64,000 bases of DNA from an uncultured Collinsella sp. (GTDB taxonomy: Bacteria; Actinomycetota; Coriobacteriia; Coriobacteriales; Coriobacteriaceae), in contig CATXJW010000009.1 of the NCBI GenBank assembly GCA_958370325.1, positions 1 through 64,000 of the forward strand. Reading direction: 5' to 3'. A model generated the notes under the pieces. It ran no database searches and had not been told where the DNA came from. It saw nothing but the letters and a program-made list of their open reading frames with translations. Made by a program: the position numbers and the translations under genes. Positions 18,115 to 26,902 of this stretch are shown here, piece after piece (within the stretch, counting starts at the first letter, position 1; the number at the start of each line of letters is the position of its first letter).

Positions 18115-18792
18115 ATGAAGGAGCTTTCCGTCTTCGTCGACGAATCAGGCAACTACGGAGGGCAAAGCGCTAAATACTATCTCGTCACTCTTGTCTTCCA
18201 TGACCAGTCGGCACCAGTTGTTGAAATCATCGAGAGATACGAGCGCGCGCTTAGAGAACGTGGACTTCCCGATATCCCCTTACACATGAATCCCCTGATG
18301 CACGGCAACGAATCCTACGGAGCCATGAGCACTCGCTTGCGCAGTCGCCTTCTGGCGAGTTTTGCAACTTTTGCCAACAAATGCCCCGTCACATACATAA
18401 CGTTCAGTTACCAAAGAAACAAGTTCAAAAGCGATGCGACCATGTTCGCAAGAATGCGTCGCGACTTGATCCTCTTTTTGTTCGACAGACTTCAGCCCTT
18501 CCAAAGCTATGACGCTGTCAAAATCTATTACGATAACGGACAAAACGAGGTAACAGCCGTCCTTCACGCTGCATTCGAATACGTTCTTGGAAAGCAAGCG
18601 GTCATTTACAAAGAATGTGATCCGAAGCACTTCAGGCTTCAGCAAATTGCTGACTATATCTGCGAAATCGAACTGGCACAAATTAAATTCGGAAACTCCG
18701 AGCAATCAAATACCGAGCAAATCTTCTTTGGAAACTATCGTGATTTCAAGAAAAATCATCTTAGAAAGATTCGGGCGAAACGTCTCGCGTAG
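18115..18792 (+). CDS. DUF3800 domain-containing protein
   Basis: The 225-residue protein begins with the family hallmark VFVDESGNYG (DESG at residues 9-12) and later shows YDNGQ near residue 140 and LQQIADYICE near 176, all typical of DUF3800. The scattered conserved acidic residues suggest a metal-dependent nuclease, but the activity is not established to my knowledge. The family is often found in mobile or defence settings. It is the only plus-strand gene inside the BREX operon, lying between the two halves of pglX, AT-richer than its surroundings, and flanked by two copies of a hairpin element. AGGGAGA precedes the ATG. Confidence 0.85.
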   Translation: MKELSVFVDESGNYGGQSAKYYLVTLVFHDQSAPVVEIIERYERALRERGLPDIPLHMNPLMHGNESYGAMSTRLRSRLLASFATFANKCPVTYITFSYQRNKFKSDATMFARMRRDLILFLFDRLQPFQSYDAVKIYYDNGQNEVTAVLHAAFEYVLGKQAVIYKECDPKHFRLQQIADYICEIELAQIKFGNSEQSNTEQIFFGNYRDFKKNHLRKIRAKRLA

Positions 18793-18810
18793 ACCCAGCG
18801 CACAGCTTCT

Positions 18811-18906
18811 GCTATAAAGATATCGGTACCCTCGAATAGAGGGACCTCCAAGAGCCGGGGGCTTCCCTCCGGCAAGAGCCGGGGGATGTCCCCCGGCATT
18901 TTTTAT
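18811..18906 (+). ncRNA. Hairpin RNA element downstream of DUF3800 gene, copy 2
   Basis: A direct, diverged copy of the element at 18028-18100: TATAAA, then hairpin CCCTC-GAATA-GAGGG, then two GC hairpins (GCCGGGGG...CCTCCGGC at 18854 and GCCGGGGGATGTCCCCCGGC at 18878) and ATTTTTT. It may terminate the DUF3800 transcript or be a separate RNA. No clear promoter of its own is visible. Confidence 0.6.
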
Positions 18907-18978
18907 GCGTTGGCATATTGTTGGCTCGACATAAAAACAGGGGGCATCCCTTGGAGAGGCGCCACCTTGCGAACCGGA

Positions 18979-19581
18979 TTATAGAATTGAAATCAGCAGG
19001 GCAAACATACCTATTCCAGCAAAAACAACCGAAATAATAACTAATACCATTGATATGCAAAGCAACCAATGCATGCTGCTGTGTTTCCTGTTAAAGGCCT
19101 CAAACTGACCATCCAAGGCGCTACAGTAAACATCAAGCACGTCCAATGCGGTAATGGGATTCTCCTCATCACGAGCTTGACGCCAGGCATTAGAAAAATG
19201 GTCGTATTGGCTCACCGGAGATTTCAATAGCTGAGCCTTCCGAAGGACCAGGGAAAGCAAGGTCAGCACCAAGGCGACTAATAACGGAAATAAGAGCATA
19301 AAATAAACAAGGAAAATAATCCTTGACCAATGAATGCCGCATTCCTTATGAAGCTCAAGTAGCACCTGAATTGGGGTCAAATATGCTACAGAAAGAATAG
19401 TGATGCATACGAGCAGTTGCTCCGCAACACCCTTTAAGCTCGCATCACGATCTCTTTCTGTCTGAAGTGACATTTCTGCAACAGAAGCAACTAGTTCGCA
19501 TAGTTCCTTTTCGCCAACACCAGTCTCCCTATCATCCCTAGAACAATCCTGCTGTTTTTGCCGTTTGTTTTTCTTACTCAT
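18979..19581 (-). CDS. Unrecognised three-helix membrane protein in the pglX island
   Basis: The 200-residue protein has a charged cytoplasmic-type N-terminus (MSKKNKRQKQQD), then hydrophobic segments at about 54-74, 87-112 and 171-198, and a soluble loop of about 55 residues between the second and third (SQYDHFSNAWRQARDEENP). The start at 19581 has GAGAGGA upstream; it overlaps the stop of the 59-residue gene (ATGAGTAA), indicating translational coupling. I do not recognise the family. A membrane effector role in defence is possible from position only. The base composition is poorer in GC than the flanking pglX and brxC genes. Confidence 0.75.
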   Translation of the reverse strand: MSKKNKRQKQQDCSRDDRETGVGEKELCELVASVAEMSLQTERDRDASLKGVAEQLLVCITILSVAYLTPIQVLLELHKECGIHWSRIIFLVYFMLLFPLLVALVLTLLSLVLRKAQLLKSPVSQYDHFSNAWRQARDEENPITALDVLDVYCSALDGQFEAFNRKHSSMHWLLCISMVLVIISVVFAGIGMFALLISIL

Positions 19582-19753
19582 GTTTTTCCTCTCCGTCAGG
19601 CTTTGAGGCAGAAGAGCCGTGATCGGTAAGGGTGAAATAGCCCGATCGCGTCCTTGCGCGACCAAGGGGATTGCCGCCCTCAAGATGCCCTTTACTAGAA
19701 CGGATATCGGCTTGTTTGGCTTTTTTCTTCTTCTTTTCCTGCTTACCAGACAT
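19574..19753 (-). CDS. Small Lys-rich protein (59 residues) downstream of the pglX N-terminal half
   Basis: Translated directly from the sequence, this frame starts MSGKQEKKKKKAKQADIRSS and ends ...DGEEKHE. A TGAGGA site lies upstream of the ATG, the start is 28 bp after the pglX N-half stop, and the stop overlaps the next gene's start. These contacts support a real gene. The N-terminus is strongly basic and could bind nucleic acid or membrane; the rest is hydrophilic with no motif I know. Function unknown. Confidence 0.6.
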   Translation of the reverse strand: MSGKQEKKKKKAKQADIRSSKGHLEGGNPLGRARTRSGYFTLTDHGSSASKPDGEEKHE

Positions 19754-19781
19754 AATCAGTAATCCTCACTGCTCAAAACTC

Positions 19782-22286
19782 CTATATCAATGGATGACGC
19801 TTGAAATTCCAGGAGGTTTCAAACGAATCCCAATCGAGCCTGGAAACCAATACACACTCATTCGTTATTGCATCAATTTCAGCGCCATCCTCATTTGTAG
19901 CATCCAAATAAGGCAGCTTTGCGATGTCCCCTGCATTGCAATGTAGCGTGGGAGAAATAAACTTAAGAAAACTTTCTGCCGATGATGAGTTTAGAAAGCC
20001 CGCTATTCTACAAAGAAGGTCCTTCTTGGGAAAAGCGCTTATGCCGACATGGTCGAACATTAAGCCCGGCCCATTTAAACGAAATGAATTTCCTCCGCTC
20101 GTTATATCGCTCCAAGAAACAGATTCCTCCCCTTGCAATGAGAGGTTCACAGGCCGATATCCAGGCAATTCCGACATTCTTGCTTGAGCGTCGCCGTCAA
20201 AATTCATTACATTTTCTAGATTTCCGTACCACTTCCTATATGCGCCCCCCTTGTTGCACAAAAACCAAGACGCTCCTAAAGAATCGGTTCGTCCAGTTTT
20301 CGACAGACAACATTCCCACCAGAAGTGAATATAATCATCATTATTGCCAGTCGTAATCCCGGCCTTCGGATTTGCCACCGAACTAAGCAGTTCTCCATTT
20401 TGATATGAAGAAAGAGCACCCGATCCAGCCCAGTAGGCTATGGGGGTGCCGGGGATCTGCTTGAAGGTCTCGGCGTCGCGGCGGTAGAACCGGCCGCAGC
20501 CGGGGTTGCCGATCGCCTCAAGGGCCTTCTGGCGCTTGGCATCGCTGCCGTTGATGTCGACGAGGCGCACGTAGGCGCCCTCACACGCCGCGCGGCCGTT
20601 GTAGACGACGTCGGCCGTGACGTTGACGACCTCGCCGCCGATGGCGTCGAACGCGCGGGGGCCCAGGTGAAGCATGGACAGGATCGACTTGGACCCGATG
20701 AGCGAGGAGCGCATCTTCTCGAAGCTGCCCAGGAACATCCAGCTCTGCATGGTGATCATGGCCGCGTAACCGCGGTCCTTCGCCAGGCTGAACCCGCGCT
20801 CGATGAAGCACGTGCACAGGTCGCTCTTGACGTCGGGGTAGTTCCTCTTGACCCACTTGGACATGAAGGGGCCGAAGCTGGAGCTGCCCATGTAGGGCGG
20901 GTTGGCCACCACGCATTCGTGGCGGCGGTAAAGCACCTCGCAGGTATCGAGGGCGCGCTGGAGCCGCTCCCTCGAGCTGCTGCCGAACAGACCGCCGTCG
21001 CCGGTGAGGTCGATGGCCTCGCGGATCGCGGCGAGGTCGTCCTCGCCCGGGGCGAGCAGCGAGCCCGCCTCGTCCAGGTGCGCCAGGGCGTCGAGGAGGC
21101 CCTTCCTCTTCTCGAGCGCGCTGCCGTGCGGCACGTCGCCCTCCCCCAGCGCGACCGGCGCGAGCACGGCGATGTCGGCCTGCACGCCGCGGCCGAAGAA
21201 GCGGCGGTCCATGCCGCGGGCGCACATGGCCAGGGCGAGGCGCGCGATCTGGGCGGCGCGGGGGTCGATCTCCATGCCGTGCAGGTTCTTGGACAGGACG
21301 AGCCCGGGGATCTCGCGCTCGCGGTAGCCGCGCTCCAGGTACATCTTGGAAAGCAGCTCGAAGGCGTAGACCAGGATGTGGCCCGAGCCGCAGGCCGGGT
21401 CGCACAGGGAGATGTCCTCGGGGCCGCATATTTGAATGAAGTCCTCGTGCGCCTCATCGGGCGAGATGTAGTACTCCATCTCGCCGCGCAGGGGGCTTCC
21501 GGGGTTGTTGAGCATCCACAGGCGCCCCAGCGAGTTCTGCACCATGTAGCGCACGATCCAGTCGGGCGTGAACAGCTGGGTCGCCGGGCCTATGGTGTCG
21601 GGGGCCTCCTTGGCCCTGGAGGCGAAGAAGGCGTCCTTGACCTCGGAGTTGTAGTACTGGTACATCCAGCCCAAGATTTGAACGTCATCCCAACCATCCT
21701 CGGGGATGTCCGTCACCATGCGGCCGATGACGCCGTCGGGGTCCATGAGGTTGGCAGGCAGGAGGAGCGCCATGCAGGCGTCCACGGGCTGGAACACGCC
21801 GGGCAGGCACCCGGAGAGCTCGGCGCACTGGGCCAGGAACAGGTAGCGGAACAGCGGCCCGTCCTCGCCGGCCTGCTTGAGCTCGGCTATGCGGGCGGGG
21901 TCCGCCCCCTCGATCTCCACGTCGAGCGCCTCGTCCGCGGCCTGGCTGCCCAGCTCCCAGGAGCCGTCGGCGGCGGGGCGGGTGAACATGCGCGCGCGGG
22001 AGGGCAGGAAGTCGTGGACCTCCATGTAGCGCACGGCGGCGATGCGGTTGAACCAGGTGTAGGCGGCGCGGTCGCGCAGGTGTGCAAAGCCCTCCTCGGC
22101 GCCGGCGCGCAGCAGGGCGTCGCGCCACCCGGTCTCCTCCGGGGACAGGGCTCGCCCGCCCACCGCCGTCGCGCCGGCGGGCTCGGCGCCCCCGGCCACG
22201 CCGTAGAGCCTCATGCGGGCCTCGACGCCGGCGAGGAGCTCGTTGCGGGCCCAGATGCAGTAGTTCTTGATGGCGGTATCGTTCAT
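19782..22286 (-). CDS. pglX: BREX adenine-specific DNA methyltransferase PglX, N-terminal part
   Basis: The 834-residue product has the BREX-1 PglX start (MNDTAIKNYCIWARNELL), the SAM-binding motif I DPACGSGH near 296-303, and the N6-adenine catalytic motif NPPY near 462-465. Residues from about 615 onward form the target-recognition region and end with DWDSFETSWNFKRHPLI, a motif that in intact PglX lies before the C-terminal domain. Translation stops right after it; the missing domain is at 16676-17644. Composition changes sharply near 20440: the 5' part is extremely GC-rich, the target-recognition part much poorer in GC, suggesting a mosaic gene. Methylation of host DNA would depend on whether the two halves reassemble. 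Confidence 0.88.
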   Translation of the reverse strand: MNDTAIKNYCIWARNELLAGVEARMRLYGVAGGAEPAGATAVGGRALSPEETGWRDALLRAGAEEGFAHLRDRAAYTWFNRIAAVRYMEVHDFLPSRARMFTRPAADGSWELGSQAADEALDVEIEGADPARIAELKQAGEDGPLFRYLFLAQCAELSGCLPGVFQPVDACMALLLPANLMDPDGVIGRMVTDIPEDGWDDVQILGWMYQYYNSEVKDAFFASRAKEAPDTIGPATQLFTPDWIVRYMVQNSLGRLWMLNNPGSPLRGEMEYYISPDEAHEDFIQICGPEDISLCDPACGSGHILVYAFELLSKMYLERGYREREIPGLVLSKNLHGMEIDPRAAQIARLALAMCARGMDRRFFGRGVQADIAVLAPVALGEGDVPHGSALEKRKGLLDALAHLDEAGSLLAPGEDDLAAIREAIDLTGDGGLFGSSSRERLQRALDTCEVLYRRHECVVANPPYMGSSSFGPFMSKWVKRNYPDVKSDLCTCFIERGFSLAKDRGYAAMITMQSWMFLGSFEKMRSSLIGSKSILSMLHLGPRAFDAIGGEVVNVTADVVYNGRAACEGAYVRLVDINGSDAKRQKALEAIGNPGCGRFYRRDAETFKQIPGTPIAYWAGSGALSSYQNGELLSSVANPKAGITTGNNDDYIHFWWECCLSKTGRTDSLGASWFLCNKGGAYRKWYGNLENVMNFDGDAQARMSELPGYRPVNLSLQGEESVSWSDITSGGNSFRLNGPGLMFDHVGISAFPKKDLLCRIAGFLNSSSAESFLKFISPTLHCNAGDIAKLPYLDATNEDGAEIDAITNECVLVSRLDWDSFETSWNFKRHPLI

Positions 22287-22316
22287 GGCGGTCTACCCTT
22301 CCCCGGTGGCTCTTGG

Positions 22317-25300
22317 TTAGCTCAGGCGGATGGCGTCATTGCCCTGCAGCTCGGCAAGCAGACGCACCCGGAGCTGGCCAAGGTAGGCATCGATGTCGCT
22401 TTCGCTCTCCAGCTTTTTGCGTTCGCCCAGGTCGGCCAAGCGTAGCTTTTTAATCCTCTTGAGAGCAGGAGCGGGTGCAGGCTCGACGGTCGCCGAAGCA
22501 TCGTTGCTCGGGTCTTTGATCGTAGTAACGGTCTCACCGTTGGGCGTGACTTCTACGCGTCGGCTCTCGCGCTGTTGGCGGGCCTTCTCCTCGTCGATAG
22601 CTTTTTCGATGTTCTCGCACGCACGGTCGCAATATTCAATCAGCTGCTGCTTGAGCGCAGCCAGCTCACTGGCCTTGGTGGCGCTGTGCACACGGCCCTC
22701 AAACGACTTTGCCATGCGGCCGGCGTTCTCGATAGCGCGCTCGGCAAGCTTGGCATAGCCGTCCTGGCTCTGGGCATATTCGTGCACCTGGGCCATCTGC
22801 GCGGAAATGTTATCGAGCATTTCCTTGCGCTTGGCATCGACCATCTGCCTGTGGGCAGCCATGACCGGCTCCATCAGATCGTGGAGCTCACGCACCTCGC
22901 GGTACGGACGCGGGTTCTTCAAAATCTGCTCAATGCGCTTGTTAGCCTCGACCGCCTGGGCGTTAGAGTCCATGTAGAAGCCCTCGTCCTTCATAAGGCC
23001 CATAAACGCAACGGCCTTATCAAAGACGGGCTTTTGGCTCTCAAAGAAGAACACGACCTGGTCGTAGTCCTCTTTCCAATCATCCAGATCATCCTGCGCC
23101 TTTACAAAGGCATTGAAGAGCGTCTGGGCGTCGTTCTGGTTGTCCAGCAGGCGCGTGGTCAGTTTAATGCCATCTTCCAGCACCTTTAGGCCCGGATACG
23201 GATAGGCCGGGGCCAGACCCGTAAAGTTGTTGTTCGTGAGTTCCACGCACTCGTTCTTGTAGCCCGTAAGCGTTTCGACCACGGTGTCGGTAAGCTCGTC
23301 CTCGTTGGAAATGTCGCGCTTGGCATCGAAGGTCTCGCGCAGCACCCTGTTGACCTTCTTGATGAGCTCGTCGCTCATCTTAACGCGCTCGCGCACCTGG
23401 GCCTTGTCGGCGTCCTTGCGCAGGAAGGTAGCCATGCGCGGGTCTGCGGGGGCAACATTGGCGCCGGCAGCCGCAATGGTCGCGCGCTGCGAAACCACCA
23501 GCTGCGCCACCACGTTGGCAATATCGATCTCGCGCCAGCCATAGGGAGCGTTTTGAAACTTGCGCTGCAGGTCACCCATGGTCGTGTTAAGCGACATACG
23601 CGTCTGCAGATGCAAATAGTCCGCAACCTCCTTCTCGGCGCGGGCGTTGCTAGAGCTCTGGCCGTCGAGCGCCATCTGGTTGGCACCGCGCAGCGTGGCG
23701 CGAATGTCGTCATCGGTCTTGGCGGGGTCGGCAATGTAGTCGGCCTTGGTAAAGATAGCGTCCGTCAGCTTGGACAGGGCCTGGTCAAACACGTCGGCGG
23801 GCTTGGTGGCGCGAATGTTAACCATGGAGCCGTTCACGGCCACGCGGGCGTGCAGCACGGCCTCCTTCAGCAGCTCGGCCGCCTCACGCTCGGCATACGA
23901 GGCCTCTTTCATCTTTGCCTGGATGATCTGCTGGGTCGAAAGCGGCAGGGCCTCGGTATTGATGGTCTTGCGGTACTTGCGAATCTTGGCCGCATTCTGC
24001 AGGTCGTCAAAGTAGTCGACGTCGTCGGCAAGTATCACCAGCGCGATATTGGCAGACTTAACGGCGAGCTCGGCGTCGTCGGCGCGCGAAAGATCATCTG
24101 CCACCGTGACTACGTTAAGCTTCATGCCGCCCTGGGCAACACCATAGACCGAGTCGTCAACATAGCGGTCGAAGGGAAAATCGTTGGCGCCCACGCGCAG
24201 CTTGGTAGCCCTATAGACTCCTTCGAAGAGCGACTTTTTAATGCCCTCGATAATCAAGGCAGCATCCACCGGCGTCTCGCTAATGGCGCGTGAGATATCC
24301 TGCTCCTCGTCGGTGAGGAAGTTGTACGCATCGCCCTGACGCGCCACGTAGTTTTCGCGCACCAGGCGGTCGAGCGACTCCTTAACGCGGTCCTTAAGGG
24401 CAGCCTTGTCCACGTCCATGCCGTCAACCATAAGGATGGAGATGTTCTCGACGTTGGACTTGATGTAGTCGATATAGCGGATCAGATACAGCAGCTTTAG
24501 GACCTTAACGTCCTCGGCCTTAAGGCCACGGCCATCCTCGGCCGCACGCTCGGCACGCGTGACCACCTGGATCACGCCGTGCTCCAGATCCTTGGCAATA
24601 GTATCGAAGAAGCGCCAGAAGGGCACCAGGGCGCCCACCTCTTGGTCCTGAATGGCCTGGGCCGATTCCTGGAAGGCCGAAAGCATGGAGCGCTCGCCCG
24701 TGGACATGTGCTTTGCCTTGACGCCGTGCTTGCGCACCTCGGTCATAACGTCGGGCAGCACCTTAAACTGGTAGTTCACAAACGGGTAGCTATCCGTAAA
24801 GTCCTTGCGGCTGGCATAGCCAATTAGGTCGCCGCGCGAGCCGTCAAATGAGAACACGTTTTTGAGCACGGTGCTCTGGGCCTCATAGTCCTGCTGGAGC
24901 TTTGCCGAGGCGGCATCGTTCTTTTGCAGCACACGGCGCTGGATGACCTCGTCCACGCTGGAGCTGGAGAGCGAAAGGCGCGTGTTAAAGCGGCCCTGAA
25001 TCTTGGAGAAGTCGTCGCCCACGATCATGGCGACCTCGTCGATGGCCTCCTGGCTGGTCACCATGACCCACACGCGGCCACCGCAACGGCCGTGCGCGAG
25101 GTGTCGCCCTCTTTCCACTGGCCACCCTTGCTGTCGATGTTAAACAGGATCGCCTCGGTGGGAACCTCGCAGCAACGACGAACCCTGGCAGCCACGATGG
25201 GGTCGGAAATCTTGCCATCAAAGTAATCGACGGCGCGCTTGCCGGCAATCTCATCGTTTTGCAGCAGATACGAGAGCATCTTGAGGAAGTGCGATTTACC

Positions 25301-25522
25301 GGAGCCAAAGAAGCCGCTGATCCACACGCCCATGTTGTCGGTAGGAACGTCGAGCGCCTTATCGTACGCCTCGAAGAAGTGCGCAAAATGACCCTGCAGC
25401 TCACGCGTCACCACGTACTCGTCGAGCTCCTGGCGCACCGATTCGTCGCTGGCGTCCTGCACCTTGACGACGCCGTTAATGGAACGGTTGATGTCCTTGG
25501 AAAACAGGTCTTGGATGATCAT
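22317..25522 (-). pseudogene. brxC: BrxC, BREX P-loop ATPase, broken by an out-of-frame internal deletion
   Basis: BrxC is the large ATPase of BREX (about 1200 residues). The first frame (25522 to 25058) gives the normal start MIIQDLFSKDINRSINGVVK and Walker A GFFGSGKS at residues 70-77, then FNIDSKGGQWKEGDTSRTAV and a frameshifted end. The second frame resumes near 25090 with WVMVTSQEAID and runs intact through DDFSKIQGRFNTRLSLSS to 22317. Residues normally between, including the Walker B region shortly before VTSQE, are missing. The two parts total about 1060 residues, so roughly 140 codons seem lost. A single base-calling error cannot explain that. ATPase function is very unlikely. Confidence 0.85.
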
Positions 25523-25531
25523 CTGTCGCTC

Positions 25532-26155
25532 CTAAGAAATATCGAACGCGCGATAGTAGTTGCTGGCGTTCTCTTTGTTGAACAACTTGAGTTGGCGGCC
25601 ATCAAAGCTGCCGGGATACATGACAACGACGGGCACGGTGCCAAAATCGGCAAGCATGTCGTTGAGCAGGTTATGCACACGCAGCAGCGGAAAGACCTCG
25701 CCCACACCCGTGAGCAAGATCACGTCGCCGGGCTGATGTGGCTGGGTATGCTCCAAGAGGTACTGGGCAAAGCTCTTGGAGCTGCAGGGCTTCTGGAGCT
25801 CTTTGATCTGGGCCTCGGAGCCGACCTTTGCCTCACGCCGAGGAATCGCACGCAAGATTCGGCGCTGCTCGCAGATATCGAGCATCACGTCGTACAGGTT
25901 AAAGACCTGCAGATTACACGGCAGCTTGCCGGCCTGGGCGTCCGCTTTGAGCTCGTCCACGTAGGCACGGCACTCAAACTCCAGCGAGGGATCGTAGCAA
26001 AACGTGTAGAAGCCGATCTCGTTACCGATGCCCTTGTTGGCCAAGAAGTCCTGGTCTTGCAGGCGCTCGCGTAGTGCCTCGCGGCGATGGTCAAAGTCCT
26101 CATGGATGCGCTCGGCGCGGTTGCGCGGACGAATATGCGGCTGGTTTATTGCCAT
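25532..26155 (-). CDS. brxB: BREX protein BrxB (DUF1788)
   Basis: The 207-residue protein carries the DUF1788 pattern of BrxB, including FYTFCYDPSLEFECRAYVD, LFNLYDVMLDIC, and a central ILLTGVGEVFPLLRVHNLL with VMYPGSFDGRQLKLF near the end. BrxB is a small, essential core component of BREX whose biochemical role is unclear. Start and stop fit the operon tightly: the ATG follows the brxA stop by 2 bp and its own stop is 9 bp before brxC. The frame is intact. Confidence 0.93.
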   Translation of the reverse strand: MAINQPHIRPRNRAERIHEDFDHRREALRERLQDQDFLANKGIGNEIGFYTFCYDPSLEFECRAYVDELKADAQAGKLPCNLQVFNLYDVMLDICEQRRILRAIPRREAKVGSEAQIKELQKPCSSKSFAQYLLEHTQPHQPGDVILLTGVGEVFPLLRVHNLLNDMLADFGTVPVVVMYPGSFDGRQLKLFNKENASNYYRAFDIS

Positions 26156-26157
26156 GT

Positions 26158-26829
26158 CTACATCACCTGCCCGGTAAGTGCGGCCAGCGCGTCCATGTCG
26201 CCCAGGTCGCGGATAGCCTGCTCTACATCGGGGTCGAGCAGCAGGGGCTGGAGCGTATCGGTGCGCTGCGATGCCTTAAAACCGGCGCTACGCAGAATCT
26301 GACGCAGGGTGCTCTTAATGCGCTCCAGCGTGGCGTCCGACCATTTGACGGCCTCGGCATGCTCAACCTGAAAACGGGTGACAAACGCGTTGAGGTCAAT
26401 GTCGGTAAAGGTGTAGTCGAAGCTGGCCATGCGCTCGCCAATTTCAACTTGAATGAGCTCACGGACCATGGTGTAGCGACACATCATGGCAAACAGGTTG
26501 GCCTGGGCCGCCTGGTCGGGCATGCCGTTGGCGATCAGGTCCATAATGCGCGCGACCGCTTGGTCGGCAGCATCTTTGTCGATACCGCGGGCAGCGCACT
26601 GCGTCTCGTCGAGCGCTACGGCATCAAAGCGGCGAAGACACACGCGGGCGCGATCAACGAGCATTCGCTCGGTGGGATACTGAAACAGGTTGTCGTGCTT
26701 AACGCGCGCGATGATCTCGTCGTCGCTCACGCCCTCTAGGCGCAACGCAGCGACGATACGCATCTCGGGCAGCAAAAACTGCTCGCGCGTGAGCACGCCT
26801 CCCAGCGATATTTTGTCGGTGTTATCCAT
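26158..26829 (-). CDS. brxA: BREX protein BrxA (DUF1819)
   Basis: The 223-residue product begins at the ATG at 26829 behind GGAGTG and shows the DUF1819 style of BrxA (GGVLTREQFLLPEMRIVAAL, FQYPTERMLVDRARVCLRRF). BrxA is a small DNA-binding, NusB-like-fold core protein of type 1 BREX. It is the first BREX gene, 73 bp after the acidic coiled-coil gene of the upstream module and on the same strand, so both sets may share a transcript. Confidence 0.92.
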   Translation of the reverse strand: MDNTDKISLGGVLTREQFLLPEMRIVAALRLEGVSDDEIIARVKHDNLFQYPTERMLVDRARVCLRRFDAVALDETQCAARGIDKDAADQAVARIMDLIANGMPDQAAQANLFAMMCRYTMVRELIQVEIGERMASFDYTFTDIDLNAFVTRFQVEHAEAVKWSDATLERIKSTLRQILRSAGFKASQRTDTLQPLLLDPDVEQAIRDLGDMDALAALTGQVM

Positions 26830-26902
26830 AGGACACACTCCAAGGGTTCGGGCCTTTTTATTCGCATCGGGGCGATGCAAACATGCCTTCCAATGATACC
26901 GT

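Noticed and set aside
17684..19781. pglX island considered as an insertion sequence
   Set aside because: No transposase or terminal inverted repeats with target duplications are visible. The repeats found flank only the DUF3800 gene.
26074..26739. Plus-strand frame over brxA
   Set aside because: It runs opposite the well-supported brxA gene and has no motif of its own.
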